In this document: positions 34,653 to 44,471 of the stretch, piece after piece | Position numbering within the stretch: the stretch's first letter is position 1 | Layout: each line of letters opens with the position of its first letter | Source: an uncultured Bacilli bacterium | GTDB lineage: Bacteria; Bacillota_I; Bacilli_A; RF39; UBA660 | Direction: 5' to 3' | DNA length: 64,000 nucleotides | Assembly: GCA_934119955.1 (NCBI GenBank) | Contig: CAKOSZ010000001.1 | Coordinates: 1-64,000 of the forward strand | Notes under the pieces: model-generated | The model's input: only the letters and a program-made list of their open reading frames with translations | Told to the model about the DNA's origin: nothing | The model's database searches: none | Translations under genes and position numbers: made by a program

Positions 34653-36092
34653 TTATCTATTAAAGAATAATCTATATAAACCATTTTGTTTTTCTACAAG
34701 AGATTCGTATTTACTATCTTTATTTATATTCTTATAAGCACTTTTAAATATTCCATTTATATCTCCATCTGCTATTAAATAACTTTTTCTAGTTATAAAA
34801 TCATCTACAAAACAAAACGGAACTTTTCCATTAAATATAACTTGACAAATATTTTCTCTTTCATTTAGCATTACTTTACTTATTCCATATAAACTAGATA
34901 TTATAATTGAATATTTACTACCTGACATATTATCATATACTATTTTTAAATAAGAATCTATTTCTTTTAATTTATCTTTTATTTCCTTAGTATTTTTACA
35001 TTCTTCTATTGAAAAGTTTAAAATAATTAAATCTTGTTTATTATTATTTATAATACTTGGTAAAATACTAGGATTAGTTGTAATTGTATCAATATCTATA
35101 TAAGTTAATAATTTATTAGGTTCATTTCTAAGTCCATTTAAAAAGTAATTAATAATATTTATTTGTTCTTTTTTACAAGCAATTAAACTACTTGCTTTAA
35201 TATTTTCTAAGTTTTTAGCAAAGTAATTAGTAGCAGTTGTTGAGTTATACATATATGGAATTTTTATATTACTAGTAACTGAAAATAAGGAATGATAAGT
35301 AAAATTATTAGTATCATTTCCATATCTAATATTTGCTAAGGTATTTATAAACTTAGTTAAATTTATATTATCATAGTTATAGATAAAGAAAGTATCATCT
35401 TTACCTAAATTGAAATTAGAATTAACAATAAAAGGTTTAGCATCTCTTGGTAATACTTTTGTTCCATATAATACATCAAATTTTTGAGTAAATGATTGCC
35501 ATTTTTCTCCTACTTTACTAATAAACATTTTAAAGAAAAAGTTTATATCAACATCTTTGGCATTATTATCTATACTAGATAGTCCCATAATAAAACCAAT
35601 AGGTGCAATATTATTAAATTCTATATTTATTTTACTAAATACTTCGGCTAGTTTTTTATAATCTGAAATTGTATTACTTGACATTATAAAATGTAAAAAT
35701 ATTTTTTGATTTTTATCAGGATTTAAAACTTTTAATGTTTCTTTTAAATGAGTAATTAATTTTAAACTAGTATCTGCAAGTGCAAATATATGTAAATTAC
35801 CTTTTTTAGTAGTAATTTCTTCTTTTATTTTTAGTAAATTTGGATTAATTTGAAATTTTTTATCTTCTATTTCTTTATCTAGAATTGAATAATTATAAAG
35901 TTCTTGAATATCCATACTAGCGTTTCTATAACCATCATAGTAATTATTAACATTAGAATTTATTGTTGAAAACAAATACTTTTTAGTTAAAGAATCAAAA
36001 GTTGGCATTAAAGAAGAATCATAGATAGAATAAGACTCTTTTCTTTCAATTCCAAAGCCATTTATTAAAAATAATACAGTTTTACGATTCAT
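34653..36092 (-). CDS. Degenerate phosphoglycerate-mutase-like (alkaline phosphatase superfamily) protein
   Basis: The start MNRKTVLFLINGFGIERKES and TPTFDSL-type follow-up match cofactor-independent phosphoglycerate mutases, but key residues differ. The metal-binding Asp of LDGxG is Asn (INGFG), the nucleophile region reads RNASMDIQEL, and the C-terminal DHG metal motif reads SSLYGIS. It is therefore probably a pseudoenzyme or has a changed function. Start: ATG after AAGGGTGATATT, 11 codons into the longer frame. It is nine bases upstream of DUF1538 in the same direction, so it is probably co-transcribed with the DUF1538/PII-like pair. Confidence 0.65.
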   Translation of the reverse strand: MNRKTVLFLINGFGIERKESYSIYDSSLMPTFDSLTKKYLFSTINSNVNNYYDGYRNASMDIQELYNYSILDKEIEDKKFQINPNLLKIKEEITTKKGNLHIFALADTSLKLITHLKETLKVLNPDKNQKIFLHFIMSSNTISDYKKLAEVFSKINIEFNNIAPIGFIMGLSSIDNNAKDVDINFFFKMFISKVGEKWQSFTQKFDVLYGTKVLPRDAKPFIVNSNFNLGKDDTFFIYNYDNINLTKFINTLANIRYGNDTNNFTYHSLFSVTSNIKIPYMYNSTTATNYFAKNLENIKASSLIACKKEQINIINYFLNGLRNEPNKLLTYIDIDTITTNPSILPSIINNNKQDLIILNFSIEECKNTKEIKDKLKEIDSYLKIVYDNMSGSKYSIIISSLYGISKVMLNERENICQVIFNGKVPFCFVDDFITRKSYLIADGDINGIFKSAYKNINKDSKYESLVEKQNGLYRLFFNR

Positions 36093-36194
36093 AATATCAC
36101 CCTTTATTCTAATTAATTGTAACATAAATTAATTAAAAAATATAGTAGTAGAAGGAGAAAAATTAATGATTTATTTAATTTTTTTAATTATTAG

Positions 36195-36222
36195 TTGACA
36201 AATAAATAATATATGCTAAACT
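36195..36222 (+). promoter_or_regulatory. Promoter of the SAM riboswitch-metK unit
   Basis: TTGACA (36195-36200) is followed after 16 bp by TAAACT with an upstream TGC (extended -10). Confidence 0.6.
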
Positions 36223-36241
36223 TAAATAGTAAATAAAAAAA

Positions 36242-36356
36242 CCTTATAAAGAGAGATGGAGGGACAGGCCCTTTGAAATCCGGCAACCTATTAAATTAGG
36301 TGCTAAACCCTGACGGATAAGGATATTTAACTTAGGTTATATCCTAAGTTTTTTCT
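36242..36356 (+). ncRNA. SAM-I (S-box) riboswitch
   Basis: The aptamer (36242-36322) shows CCTTAT...ATAAGG closing the P1 stem, AGAGAGATGGAGGGACAGGC, CCGGCAACC and GGTGCTAAACCCTG, all S-box hallmarks. GGATAT (36321-36326) can pair with ATATCC to compete with the terminator stem AACTTAGG/CCTAAGTT (36329-36350) and its T-run. SAM binding would terminate transcription before metK. Confidence 0.96.
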
Positions 36357-36382
36357 TTTTTAAGGTAAAAAAGGAGGATTTT

Positions 36383-37474
36383 ATGAAAAAATTATTTACA
36401 AGTGAATGTGTTAGAGCTGGTCATCCAGACAAAATCTGTGATTTAATAAGTGATTCTTTATTAGATGCTTATTTAAAAACAGATAAAAATTCAAGAGTTG
36501 CAATTGAAACTATGGCAACTAAAAATAAAATAATTGTATCAGGAGAAGTTACTTCTAGTTCTAAACCCGATATAAATGGTATCATTAAAAATACTTTAAA
36601 TAAGCTTGGTTATTTTGATAATTATGAAGTTTTAGTTTTTCTAACTGAACAATCAAATGATATTAGTATAGGAGTTAATAAAAAAATACTTGGAGCAGGT
36701 GATCAGGGAATTATGTTTGGTTATGCAACTAATGAAACACCTTATTATTTACCACTTACCCAAGTACTTGTTAATAAATTAACTAAAAAAATTGATAATT
36801 CTAATCTAAATTATTTAAAACCAGATGGAAAATGTCAAATTACAACTGAATATGACGATGATAAAATCAAAAGAATAGATACTGTTATTGTTTCAGTTCA
36901 AACTGAGGATATTGATATTAATATTATAAGACGTGATATAACTAATTTAATATATGAAGTTTTACCAAATAATTTACTTGATGAATTTACTAAAATATTA
37001 ATTAATCCTACTGGAAGATTTGTAATAGGTGGTCCTCTTGCTGATACTGGTTTAACTGGAAGAAAAATTATAGTTGATACTTATTCTGGTTTTGCTAAAC
37101 ATGGTGGTGGAGCCTTTTCTGGTAAAGATTATACCAAAGTTGATAGATGTGCTGCTTATTATTTAAGATATGTTTCTAAAAATATTGTTGCCTCAGGTCT
37201 TTGTGATAAAATAGAAATTCAAATATCTTATGCTATTTCTCTTCCCAAAGAAATTTCTTTAAATATTAATTGTTTTAATACTAATAAGATAGATGAAGAT
37301 AAAATCTTAGAAATAATTAAAGAAAACTTTGATTTTAAATTAGATAATATGATTAAAGAACTTGATATGAAAAATGTTAAATATCAAACTACTACTAATT
37401 ATTCACATTTCTTTGATAAAGATTTACCATGGGAAAAGTTAGATAAAACAGATATATTAAAAAAATACTTATAA
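36383..37474 (+). CDS. metK: S-adenosylmethionine synthetase
   Basis: MetK makes SAM from methionine and ATP. Diagnostic motifs are SECVRAGHPDKICDLISDS at the N-terminus, GAGDQGIMFGYATNET near residue 108 and GGGAFSGKDYTKVDRCAAY near 250. At 363 residues it is about 20-30 shorter than most bacterial homologues but keeps the active-site motifs. AAAGGAGG precedes the ATG. Control by the upstream SAM riboswitch is direct product feedback. Confidence 0.96.
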   Translation: MKKLFTSECVRAGHPDKICDLISDSLLDAYLKTDKNSRVAIETMATKNKIIVSGEVTSSSKPDINGIIKNTLNKLGYFDNYEVLVFLTEQSNDISIGVNKKILGAGDQGIMFGYATNETPYYLPLTQVLVNKLTKKIDNSNLNYLKPDGKCQITTEYDDDKIKRIDTVIVSVQTEDIDINIIRRDITNLIYEVLPNNLLDEFTKILINPTGRFVIGGPLADTGLTGRKIIVDTYSGFAKHGGGAFSGKDYTKVDRCAAYYLRYVSKNIVASGLCDKIEIQISYAISLPKEISLNINCFNTNKIDEDKILEIIKENFDFKLDNMIKELDMKNVKYQTTTNYSHFFDKDLPWEKLDKTDILKKYL

Positions 37475-37487
37475 AATTAAATCATAA

Positions 37488-37524
37488 AAAAAGTAATTAC
37501 ATTTTGTAAATTACTTTTTTTATT
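37488..37524 (+). terminator. Terminator after metK
   Basis: AAAGTAATTTAC-type stem (AAAGTAATTACATTTTGTAAATTACTTT) followed by TTTTTATTT, between metK and the convergent transporter gene. Confidence 0.75.
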
Positions 37525-37537
37525 TTATTTTTTTTAA

Positions 37538-38986
37538 TTAAAATATAAGAGTTGCAAGTGTTAATACAATTATATTAGCAAGTGCAATTGTTAAAACTAT
37601 TTTAATAGCCCATTTAAACCAAGTTGAATATTCTACTTTGGCAAGAGCAAGTCCTCCCATAATTGCTCCACAAGTTGGAGTAATTAAGTTTACTAGTCCA
37701 TTAGCAGCAACAAGAGTCATAATGGTTGCTTCAACACTATAATCAAGTTGTGATGCAAGTGGACCAATAATTGGAGCGGATAGAGTTGCAAGTCCTGATG
37801 ATGATGGAACTAAAATAGATAATACTATATGTAAAATATAGTTAAGTGGAGCAAAGATAAATTCAGGTACATTTTTTAAGATATTAGCAGCATTATAAAT
37901 AATATAATTATCTAAATGAGTAACACCCATTAAAACACTTGCACCTCTGGCAAGAGCAATAATTAAAATTACTCCAACCATATCATCTGCACCATCAACA
38001 AAAGTATCAACAATACCTTTTTCTCCCATTTTATTAACAATACCAATGATAATTGCCATGATTAAGAACCATAAAGAAGATTCATTGAAATACCAATTAC
38101 CAAAAGTAGAACCTGTTAACCAACCAGTAAATTTATCAAAGAAAGTGATATTGAATTCACCCCATGGAATAAATCCTACGATCATTACTAAGAAAGTAAT
38201 ACCAAATAGAATTAAAGTAATTTTTTGTTTACCAGTTAATTTAATTTCTTTATCTTCAAATTTTTCAGCATAGTTACCAAATTTTCTTTCAGCATTTTTT
38301 TGTTCTCTTAAAGATAAGAAAGTTGAACCTTTATCTTTTTTAACCTTGGCAGCATATGACATAACAAAGATAATTGAAATTAATAAAGTTGTAAGCCATA
38401 AAAATGTTCCTATTAAAATAATTAATCCTTGATTTACTTGAACTCCTTGTGGAAGAGCAGCAATAGCAGCTCCGGTTGCAAATGGGTTAATAGTTGAACC
38501 TAATACCCCAGATCCTGCTCCAAGTAAAATTGTTGCAGATCCTACTAATGGATCCATTCCAGCAGCCATCATAGTTGCTGCTAATAAAACATAAAAACCA
38601 ACTGTTTCTTCAAGCATACCATAAGTTGTTCCTCCAACTGAGAAAATAAACATCAAAATTGGAATTAAAACTAATTCTCTTCCTTTAAGTTTTTTAACTA
38701 AAACATGAATTCCTGTTTCAAGAGCTCCGGTTTTAGTTATAATAGCAAGAAATCCACCTAAAATTAGAACAAACACACAAACATCAATACTGTCTGCAAA
38801 TCCTAAAATTGGAGACATTAATACATCTGATAGTTTAGCACCAACAGTACCACTACCATTAACAATTTCTTCTCCTACAAATTTAGCATCTGGTAAAATA
38901 TGTGATAAAATACCAAGACCAATTAGTAAAAGTAAAATTATGGAAAAAGCCGATAAAGCAAATCCTGACTTTTTCTTTCTACTCAT
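37538..38986 (-). CDS. YfcC-family basic amino-acid antiporter/permease
   Basis: The 482-residue protein has about 12 membrane segments and YfcC/AbgT-superfamily features such as GGFLAIITKTGALETGI, FSVGGTTYGMLEETVGFY and TINPFATGAAIAAL. It is the last gene of the arginine deiminase operon, overlapping arcC by 8 bp, so arginine/ornithine exchange (the ArcD role) is the natural inference, although ArcD proper belongs to a different family. The start follows a AGGAGGAGAAAAA-type site. Confidence 0.85.
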   Translation of the reverse strand: MSRKKKSGFALSAFSIILLLLIGLGILSHILPDAKFVGEEIVNGSGTVGAKLSDVLMSPILGFADSIDVCVFVLILGGFLAIITKTGALETGIHVLVKKLKGRELVLIPILMFIFSVGGTTYGMLEETVGFYVLLAATMMAAGMDPLVGSATILLGAGSGVLGSTINPFATGAAIAALPQGVQVNQGLIILIGTFLWLTTLLISIIFVMSYAAKVKKDKGSTFLSLREQKNAERKFGNYAEKFEDKEIKLTGKQKITLILFGITFLVMIVGFIPWGEFNITFFDKFTGWLTGSTFGNWYFNESSLWFLIMAIIIGIVNKMGEKGIVDTFVDGADDMVGVILIIALARGASVLMGVTHLDNYIIYNAANILKNVPEFIFAPLNYILHIVLSILVPSSSGLATLSAPIIGPLASQLDYSVEATIMTLVAANGLVNLITPTCGAIMGGLALAKVEYSTWFKWAIKIVLTIALANIIVLTLATLIF

Positions 38987-39929
38987 TTTTTTCTCCTCCT
39001 CTTATTATTTTAGTACCAATATTTTTCTTATCAAGATATATTGCATCTTTTAAAGAGGTAATTATAGCAATTTTTTGATCATTATCTAAAAAATCTAGAC
39101 ATGCTTCAATTTTTGGTAACATACTTCCTTCAGCAAATTCTTTATTTTTAATATAAGTTTTTGCTTCTTTTGTTGTCATTTCGTTTAATTCTATTTGGTT
39201 ATCCTTACCAAAATTTAAACATACTTTGGAAATCGCTGTTAGAATTAATAACATATCAGCATTTAATTCTTTTGCAAGTAAAGCGGCTGATTTATCTTTA
39301 TCAATTACAGCATCTACTCCTTCTAATTTACCAGTTTTTTTATCTTTTATAACTGGTATTCCTCCTCCACCTGAGGCTACTACAATCACTCCATTTTCAA
39401 TTAATAACTTAATTGATTTTTTTTCAATTATATCTATTGGTTTAGGAGATGGTACTACTCTCCTGTAACCTCTACCAGCATCGCTTACAAATATTTGCCC
39501 TTTTTCTTTACTAATTTTCATGGCTTCTTCTTTGGTATAGAAAGAACCAATCGGTTTAGTAGGATGTTTAAAGGCCTCATCCTTAGCATCTACTAGTACT
39601 TGTGTTATAACTGTTACACAACTTTTTTTAATTTTGTTTTGTTCTAGTTCATTTTCTAGAACTTGTTGTAATTGGTAACCAATATAACCTTGACTCATAC
39701 TTCCGCATTCAGGAAATGGCATACTAGGTGTATTAATTCCTGTATGGGAATACTCCATGGCCAAGGAAATAGATCCTACTTGGGGTCCATTTCCATGGGT
39801 AATAATAACATCATGTCCTAATTTTATTAATTTTACAATTATTTTAGCCGTGTCTTCTAATAATTTAAGTTGCTCAGCTGGACTATTTCCAAGAGCGTTT
39901 CCTCCTAAGGCTACAACAATTTTACTCAT
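38979..39929 (-). CDS. arcC: Carbamate kinase
   Basis: ArcC transfers phosphate from carbamoyl phosphate to ADP, the ATP-yielding step of the arginine deiminase pathway. Motifs are VALGGNALG at the N-terminus, HGNGPQVGSI, ECGSMSQGYIGYQLQQ and ASGGGGIPVI. Its 316-residue length is normal. It lies one base after the arcB stop region and overlaps the next gene. Confidence 0.95.
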   Translation of the reverse strand: MSKIVVALGGNALGNSPAEQLKLLEDTAKIIVKLIKLGHDVIITHGNGPQVGSISLAMEYSHTGINTPSMPFPECGSMSQGYIGYQLQQVLENELEQNKIKKSCVTVITQVLVDAKDEAFKHPTKPIGSFYTKEEAMKISKEKGQIFVSDAGRGYRRVVPSPKPIDIIEKKSIKLLIENGVIVVASGGGGIPVIKDKKTGKLEGVDAVIDKDKSAALLAKELNADMLLILTAISKVCLNFGKDNQIELNEMTTKEAKTYIKNKEFAEGSMLPKIEACLDFLDNDQKIAIITSLKDAIYLDKKNIGTKIIRGGEKNE

Positions 39930-39930
39930 A

Positions 39931-40920
39931 TTAATCCTTTAAAGTTGCATAAATAACCGCTTTTATTGTATGCATTCTATTTTCGGCTTCCTCAAATACT
40001 TTTGATTTACTTGATTCAAATACTTCATCAGTTACTTCCATTTCATTAAGTCCAAATTTATCATGAATACTTCTACCAATTTCTGTGTTTAAATCATGGA
40101 AAGATGGTAGACAATGTAAGAAAATTGCATTTGGATTCATATTATCAATTACTTTTTTGTTAACTTGAAATTTTTTAAGTAAATTAATTCTTTGTTCCCA
40201 CACTTCATCAGGTTCACCCATTGATACCCAAACATCAGTATAGACAACATCTTGATTTAAAGTACCAAGTTTCACATTATCAGTTAAAGTAACAGTGCAA
40301 CCATTTTCCTCAGCAATCATACGGCAAGTATCAACTAATTCCTTTTCAGGCCATAAACTTTTTGGACTACAACAAGTATAATTTAGTCCCATTTTTGAGC
40401 AGGCTACCATTAAAGAATTAGCAACATTATTACGTCCATCTCCCATAAAAACAAAATTCAAACCTTTCAACTTTTTAAAATGTTCTTCAATTGTCATTAA
40501 GTCAGCAAGCATTTGAGTTGGATGAAATTCATTAGTTAAACCATTCCAAACTGGTACACTTGAAGCATCAGCAAGACCTTCAACAATACTTTGAGAAAAT
40601 CCTCTATATTCAATTCCATCATACATACGACATAATACTCTGGCAGTATCTTCGATGCTTTCTTTTTTACCCATTTGACTACTAGCAGGATCTAAGAAAG
40701 TTACATTCATTCCTAAATCATAACCAGCAACTTCAAAAGCACAACGAGTTCTAGTTGATGTTTTTTCAAAAAGTAAAGCAATGTTTTTACCTTTTAAATA
40801 CTTATGTTCTATTCCTTCTTGTTTTTTCTTTTTAAAATCATGAGCAAGATCTAATAAATATCTAATCTCCTCAGGTGTATAATCTAATAATTTTAAGAAA
40901 TCTCGATTTTTTAGGTTCAT
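39931..40920 (-). CDS. arcB: Ornithine carbamoyltransferase, catabolic
   Basis: Converts citrulline and phosphate to ornithine and carbamoyl phosphate in the deiminase pathway. The carbamoyl-phosphate loop reads FEKTSTRTRCAFEVAGYD, with HPTQMLADLMTI and FLHCLPSFHD as further signatures. The start MNLKNRDFLKLLD has AAGGGAGG in front and overlaps the arcA stop by one base (TAATG); a longer upstream frame lies in arcA and is rejected. Confidence 0.95.
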   Translation of the reverse strand: MNLKNRDFLKLLDYTPEEIRYLLDLAHDFKKKKQEGIEHKYLKGKNIALLFEKTSTRTRCAFEVAGYDLGMNVTFLDPASSQMGKKESIEDTARVLCRMYDGIEYRGFSQSIVEGLADASSVPVWNGLTNEFHPTQMLADLMTIEEHFKKLKGLNFVFMGDGRNNVANSLMVACSKMGLNYTCCSPKSLWPEKELVDTCRMIAEENGCTVTLTDNVKLGTLNQDVVYTDVWVSMGEPDEVWEQRINLLKKFQVNKKVIDNMNPNAIFLHCLPSFHDLNTEIGRSIHDKFGLNEMEVTDEVFESSKSKVFEEAENRMHTIKAVIYATLKD

Positions 40921-42161
40921 TAATCCTCCCTTATAAGTGGCATACTCATACATCTTGGTCCACCTCTACCACGTGATAATTCAGCACTTTGCATTTCAAA
41001 TACTCTAATACCATGACTTCTTAGTATTTCATTAGTTACATTATTTCTATTATAAACAACAACAACCCCAGGTGCTATACATAAAGTATTAGTTCCATCA
41101 TTCCATTGTTCACGTTCACTGGCAACTTTATCTCCTCCAGCACATGGAATTAAAGTAATATCACGTTTTAAATATTTACTTAAAATATTTTCAAGAGAAT
41201 CATGAATTTCTTTAACTTTTAAATCTTCATCACTACTAGGATCATTTCCTTCTTTAATTTCAAATACTTGTAAAGTTTCCATAATTCCTGGATGATAAGT
41301 AAATTTATCATAATCTATTTGAGTAAATACAGTATCAAGATGCATAAAAGCACGTGAAACTGGAATATTAAATGCTAAAATTGTTTCAATTTTACAATCT
41401 TTATTTTTAAATATTTCCTTAGCAAGTTTATCAATTGCTCCTGGTTCAGTTCTTTGACTAATTCCAACAGCAAGTACTTTATCAGTTAAATTTAAAATAT
41501 CTCCACCTTCAATATGACAATCAAAAGTACGATCATAATATTTATCAACATGTCCTTTATACTTTGGATGATGAGTAAAAATATAATCAGCATAAATAGT
41601 TTCTCTATTTCTTGTAACTGAATACATTCTATTTAAAGATATACCTGATCCAATAGTTGCAAATGGATCTCTTGTAAAATATAAGTTTGGCATAGGATCT
41701 ACTATAAAATCACTCTCAGCAGTTACCAAATCAACAAGAGATTTTTCCATTACTCTTTTATTTCTATCTAATTCACTTATTTGAATACCTTCCATTGTTT
41801 TTAAAACAAATGTTTTGGTATTTTTAATACTCATTAAATAATCATATACCAAATCACGGTACTTAGGAGTAGTAACTCCTGCTTCTTTTATAAACCTTTT
41901 AATAAATCTAGGTTTTAGTTTTGGATTAGAATCCAAAGTCTCTGTCATCAAATCTTCAAGATAAACAACATTTATATCATTATCTCTTAAAATTTGGACA
42001 AATTCATCATGTTCTGCTTGCGCATCCTTTAAAAAAGGAATATCATCAAACAACAATTCTTGTAATGTATTAGGTGTTAAGTTTAATAGTTCTTTTCCTG
42101 GACGGTGAACTAAAACTTCTTTAAGTGGTTTAATTTCACTTGTAACATTTAATATATTCAT
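40920..42161 (-). CDS. arcA: Arginine deiminase
   Basis: ArcA hydrolyses arginine to citrulline and ammonia. Motifs are LVHRPGKELLNLTP, the DPMPNLYFTRDPFATIG substrate site, HLDTVFTQID and the catalytic cysteine (about Cys404) in GGPRCMSMPL. Length is 413 residues. It is the first gene of arcA-arcB-arcC-yfcC. Its promoter appears to be an extended -10 (TGTTATAAT, 42185-42193) with a poor -35, suggesting activator control, but no operator is clear. Confidence 0.96.
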   Translation of the reverse strand: MNILNVTSEIKPLKEVLVHRPGKELLNLTPNTLQELLFDDIPFLKDAQAEHDEFVQILRDNDINVVYLEDLMTETLDSNPKLKPRFIKRFIKEAGVTTPKYRDLVYDYLMSIKNTKTFVLKTMEGIQISELDRNKRVMEKSLVDLVTAESDFIVDPMPNLYFTRDPFATIGSGISLNRMYSVTRNRETIYADYIFTHHPKYKGHVDKYYDRTFDCHIEGGDILNLTDKVLAVGISQRTEPGAIDKLAKEIFKNKDCKIETILAFNIPVSRAFMHLDTVFTQIDYDKFTYHPGIMETLQVFEIKEGNDPSSDEDLKVKEIHDSLENILSKYLKRDITLIPCAGGDKVASEREQWNDGTNTLCIAPGVVVVYNRNNVTNEILRSHGIRVFEMQSAELSRGRGGPRCMSMPLIRED

Positions 42162-42184
42162 ATATCCTCCCTATTCTTAATTTT

Positions 42185-42193
42185 ATTATAACA
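42185..42193 (-). promoter_or_regulatory. Extended -10 of the arc operon
   Basis: On the minus strand TGTTATAAT lies about 24 bp upstream of the arcA start, with no good -35 element. Confidence 0.5.
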
Positions 42194-42303
42194 TACTTTT
42201 TAATTTTTTCTATTCTTTTTAATTAATATTAATAATTTTACATTTTATCTTTACTTTTTATTTTGTTGTTTTTCACTTTTATTATCTAATTATTTTGTTT
42301 TTT

Positions 42304-43023
42304 TTAATTATTTAAAAATTCTTGTAATTCTTTGGTTTTAGGATTTTTAAATATTTCATTAGGTGAACCTTCTTCAATAATTTTTCCATCTTGCATAAAA
42401 ATAACTCTGGTTGCTAAACTTTTTACAAATTCCATTTCATGAGATACTATTAACATAGTAATACCAGTTTCGGCTACTTCTTGAATTAGACTTGTTACTT
42501 CCTTAGTCATTTTAGGATCAAGTGCTGAGGTTGGTTCATCAAACATGATTAAGTTTGGTTCCATGATTAAAGTTCTAATAATTGCTACTCTTTGTTTTTG
42601 ACCACCTGATAATTCATCAGGGTAAAAGTTAGCCTTATCTTTTAATTTAATAGAATCTAATAATTCTAAGGCTTTTTGTTTAGCCTCTTCCTCACTCATT
42701 AGTTTTAACTTTGTTGGAGCAAGTATTATGTTTTCTAAAACAGTTAAATGAGGAAATAAATTAAAACTTTGAAAAACAAGTCCTAATTTAGTTCTTATTA
42801 AATTTATATCAGTTTTTTTTAAGTCATGTCCTTCAAAGGTTATATCACCTCTTGTTGGTTTTATTAAATGATTAAGACATTTTAAAAGAGTTGATTTTCC
42901 ACATCCGGATGGACCAATTATAAATACTTTTTCTCCTTTTTCTATATCAAGATTGATATTTTTTAAAACAGCATGATGAGAAAATTTCATTACTAAATTT
43001 TTAACGGTTAATATTTTTTCCAA
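42304..43023 (-). CDS. Polar amino-acid ABC transporter ATPase (GlnQ/ArtP-like)
   Basis: A complete ABC ATPase with Walker A GPSGCGKSTLL (residue ~34), Q-loop VFQSFNLFPHLTVLENI, signature LSGGQKQRVAI, Walker B LIMFDEP and H-loop VSHEM. The family energises uptake of polar or basic amino acids. It overlaps the permease gene by 23 bp. Position next to the arc operon suggests arginine as substrate. Confidence 0.93.
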   Translation of the reverse strand: MEKILTVKNLVMKFSHHAVLKNINLDIEKGEKVFIIGPSGCGKSTLLKCLNHLIKPTRGDITFEGHDLKKTDINLIRTKLGLVFQSFNLFPHLTVLENIILAPTKLKLMSEEEAKQKALELLDSIKLKDKANFYPDELSGGQKQRVAIIRTLIMEPNLIMFDEPTSALDPKMTKEVTSLIQEVAETGITMLIVSHEMEFVKSLATRVIFMQDGKIIEEGSPNEIFKNPKTKELQEFLNN

Positions 43024-43687
43024 GTTTAACCTCCATTTTCTTAACTAGTTTAGATAAACCAAGAGTTATGATTAAATAAATAATTGCAACCATGATTAAT
43101 GGAAAGAAATATTCATAAGTACGAGATGCAATTATATCTGATGCTTTGGTTAAATCAACTATTCCAATCATTGAACCAACTGAGGTTTCTTTTACTAGGG
43201 TAATAAATTCATTTCCAAGGGCAGGTAAAATATTTTTAATGGCTTGGGGCATAACAATATATCTCATACACTTAAAATAATTTAACCCAAGGGCAAGCCC
43301 TCCTTCTAACTGATCTTTTGGAATAGAATCAATTCCTGCTCTTATAATCTCAGCAACATAGGCTCCTGAATTAATTCCAAAGGCAATGATACCAACAATT
43401 AAGATATTAATATCACTTGTTTTAAAAATAACATAATAAATTATCATTAATTGAAGAATTACAGGAGTTCCTCTTATAACATTTACATATAAACTACCAA
43501 GAAAATTTAAAACTTTAAGTCTTTTTGTATTTTCATGATAATTTCTAATTATAGCAATAACAGATCCTATAAATACTCCAATAATAACTGCAAAGAAAGC
43601 AATTAGTAAAGTATTTAAAAGTCCTTCAAATATATATATATATCTTTTATCATATAAAAATGATTTATAAAAACTATCTATTATCAT
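43001..43687 (-). CDS. Polar amino-acid ABC transporter permease (HisM/ArtQ-like)
   Basis: About five membrane segments with GLLNTLLIAFFAVIIGVFIG, YVNVIRGTPVILQLMIIYY and the EAA loop YVAEIIRAGIDSIPKDQLEG of the HisMQ/GlnP family. The ATG after GAGTGAGTGATT is chosen; an upstream GTG two codons earlier overlaps the preceding stop. It is the middle gene of the SBP-permease-ATPase operon. Confidence 0.92.
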   Translation of the reverse strand: MIIDSFYKSFLYDKRYIYIFEGLLNTLLIAFFAVIIGVFIGSVIAIIRNYHENTKRLKVLNFLGSLYVNVIRGTPVILQLMIIYYVIFKTSDINILIVGIIAFGINSGAYVAEIIRAGIDSIPKDQLEGGLALGLNYFKCMRYIVMPQAIKNILPALGNEFITLVKETSVGSMIGIVDLTKASDIIASRTYEYFFPLIMVAIIYLIITLGLSKLVKKMEVKLGKNINR

Positions 43688-43689
43688 AA

Positions 43690-44403
43690 TCACTCACTCG
43701 TATGGTTTAAAACAAATTTTTCTATTCTATTCTCGGCTATTAAATCACTTAAAACTTTATTAATAGCATTAAGAAGTTCTGTATTTCCTTTTTTTACAAC
43801 CATTCCATATTTATCAGTAAATAATTCTTGATCAAGTATTTTTAAACCTTTATTATTCTTTAAAATTTCTCTTGCAGGTAATTCATCCATAATAACTAAA
43901 TCTACTTTATCATTTTTTAAATCTTCTATGGCTGCTAAGTATTTCTTTTGTCTAATAATAACAGCATTTTTATAATTTTTAGTTATATAACTATCAGCAA
44001 CACTTCCAAGTTGAACTGATATTTTTTTGTTATTTAAATCATCTACTTTATTAACATTATTTTTAACAATTATGACCTGTTTAGAAATACTATAATCAAT
44101 TGTAAAATCTACTTCTTGACTTCTTTCTTCTGTGTAACTAATACCGGCTGCTCCAAAGTCAGCCTTACCACTTTTAACCTCATTTATAATAGAATCAAAT
44201 GAAACATCTTTTACAACTAATTCTTTATTTAAATATTTAGCAATTTCTTTGGCAATATCTACATCTACTCCTACAATTTCTCCATTTTCATAATATTCAT
44301 AAGGAGCAAAACCAGCCTCCGTTACCATAATTAATTGATTTTTATTTTTAGAACACCCTGTAAGTAATAATAAAATTAATAATAAAAATATTTTCTTCTT
44401 CAT
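43690..44403 (-). CDS. Amino-acid ABC transporter substrate-binding lipoprotein
   Basis: A lipoprotein signal peptide with lipobox LLTGC (Cys near residue 18) is followed by the SBP_bac_3 fold: GFAPYEYYENGEIVGVDVDI, SFDSIINEVKSGKADFG, and TEERSQEVDFTIDY. It would capture a polar or basic amino acid, probably arginine given the neighbouring deiminase operon. The ATG after AGGAAGGTGTAT is preferred to a GTG two codons earlier. The stop lies just inside the permease region. Confidence 0.92.
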   Translation of the reverse strand: MKKKIFLLLILLLLTGCSKNKNQLIMVTEAGFAPYEYYENGEIVGVDVDIAKEIAKYLNKELVVKDVSFDSIINEVKSGKADFGAAGISYTEERSQEVDFTIDYSISKQVIIVKNNVNKVDDLNNKKISVQLGSVADSYITKNYKNAVIIRQKKYLAAIEDLKNDKVDLVIMDELPAREILKNNKGLKILDQELFTDKYGMVVKKGNTELLNAINKVLSDLIAENRIEKFVLNHTSE

Positions 44404-44471
44404 ATACACCTTCCTACTATAACAAGTATAACATCTCTAAAAGAAAAAGTCATCTAGAAAATATAAAAAAA

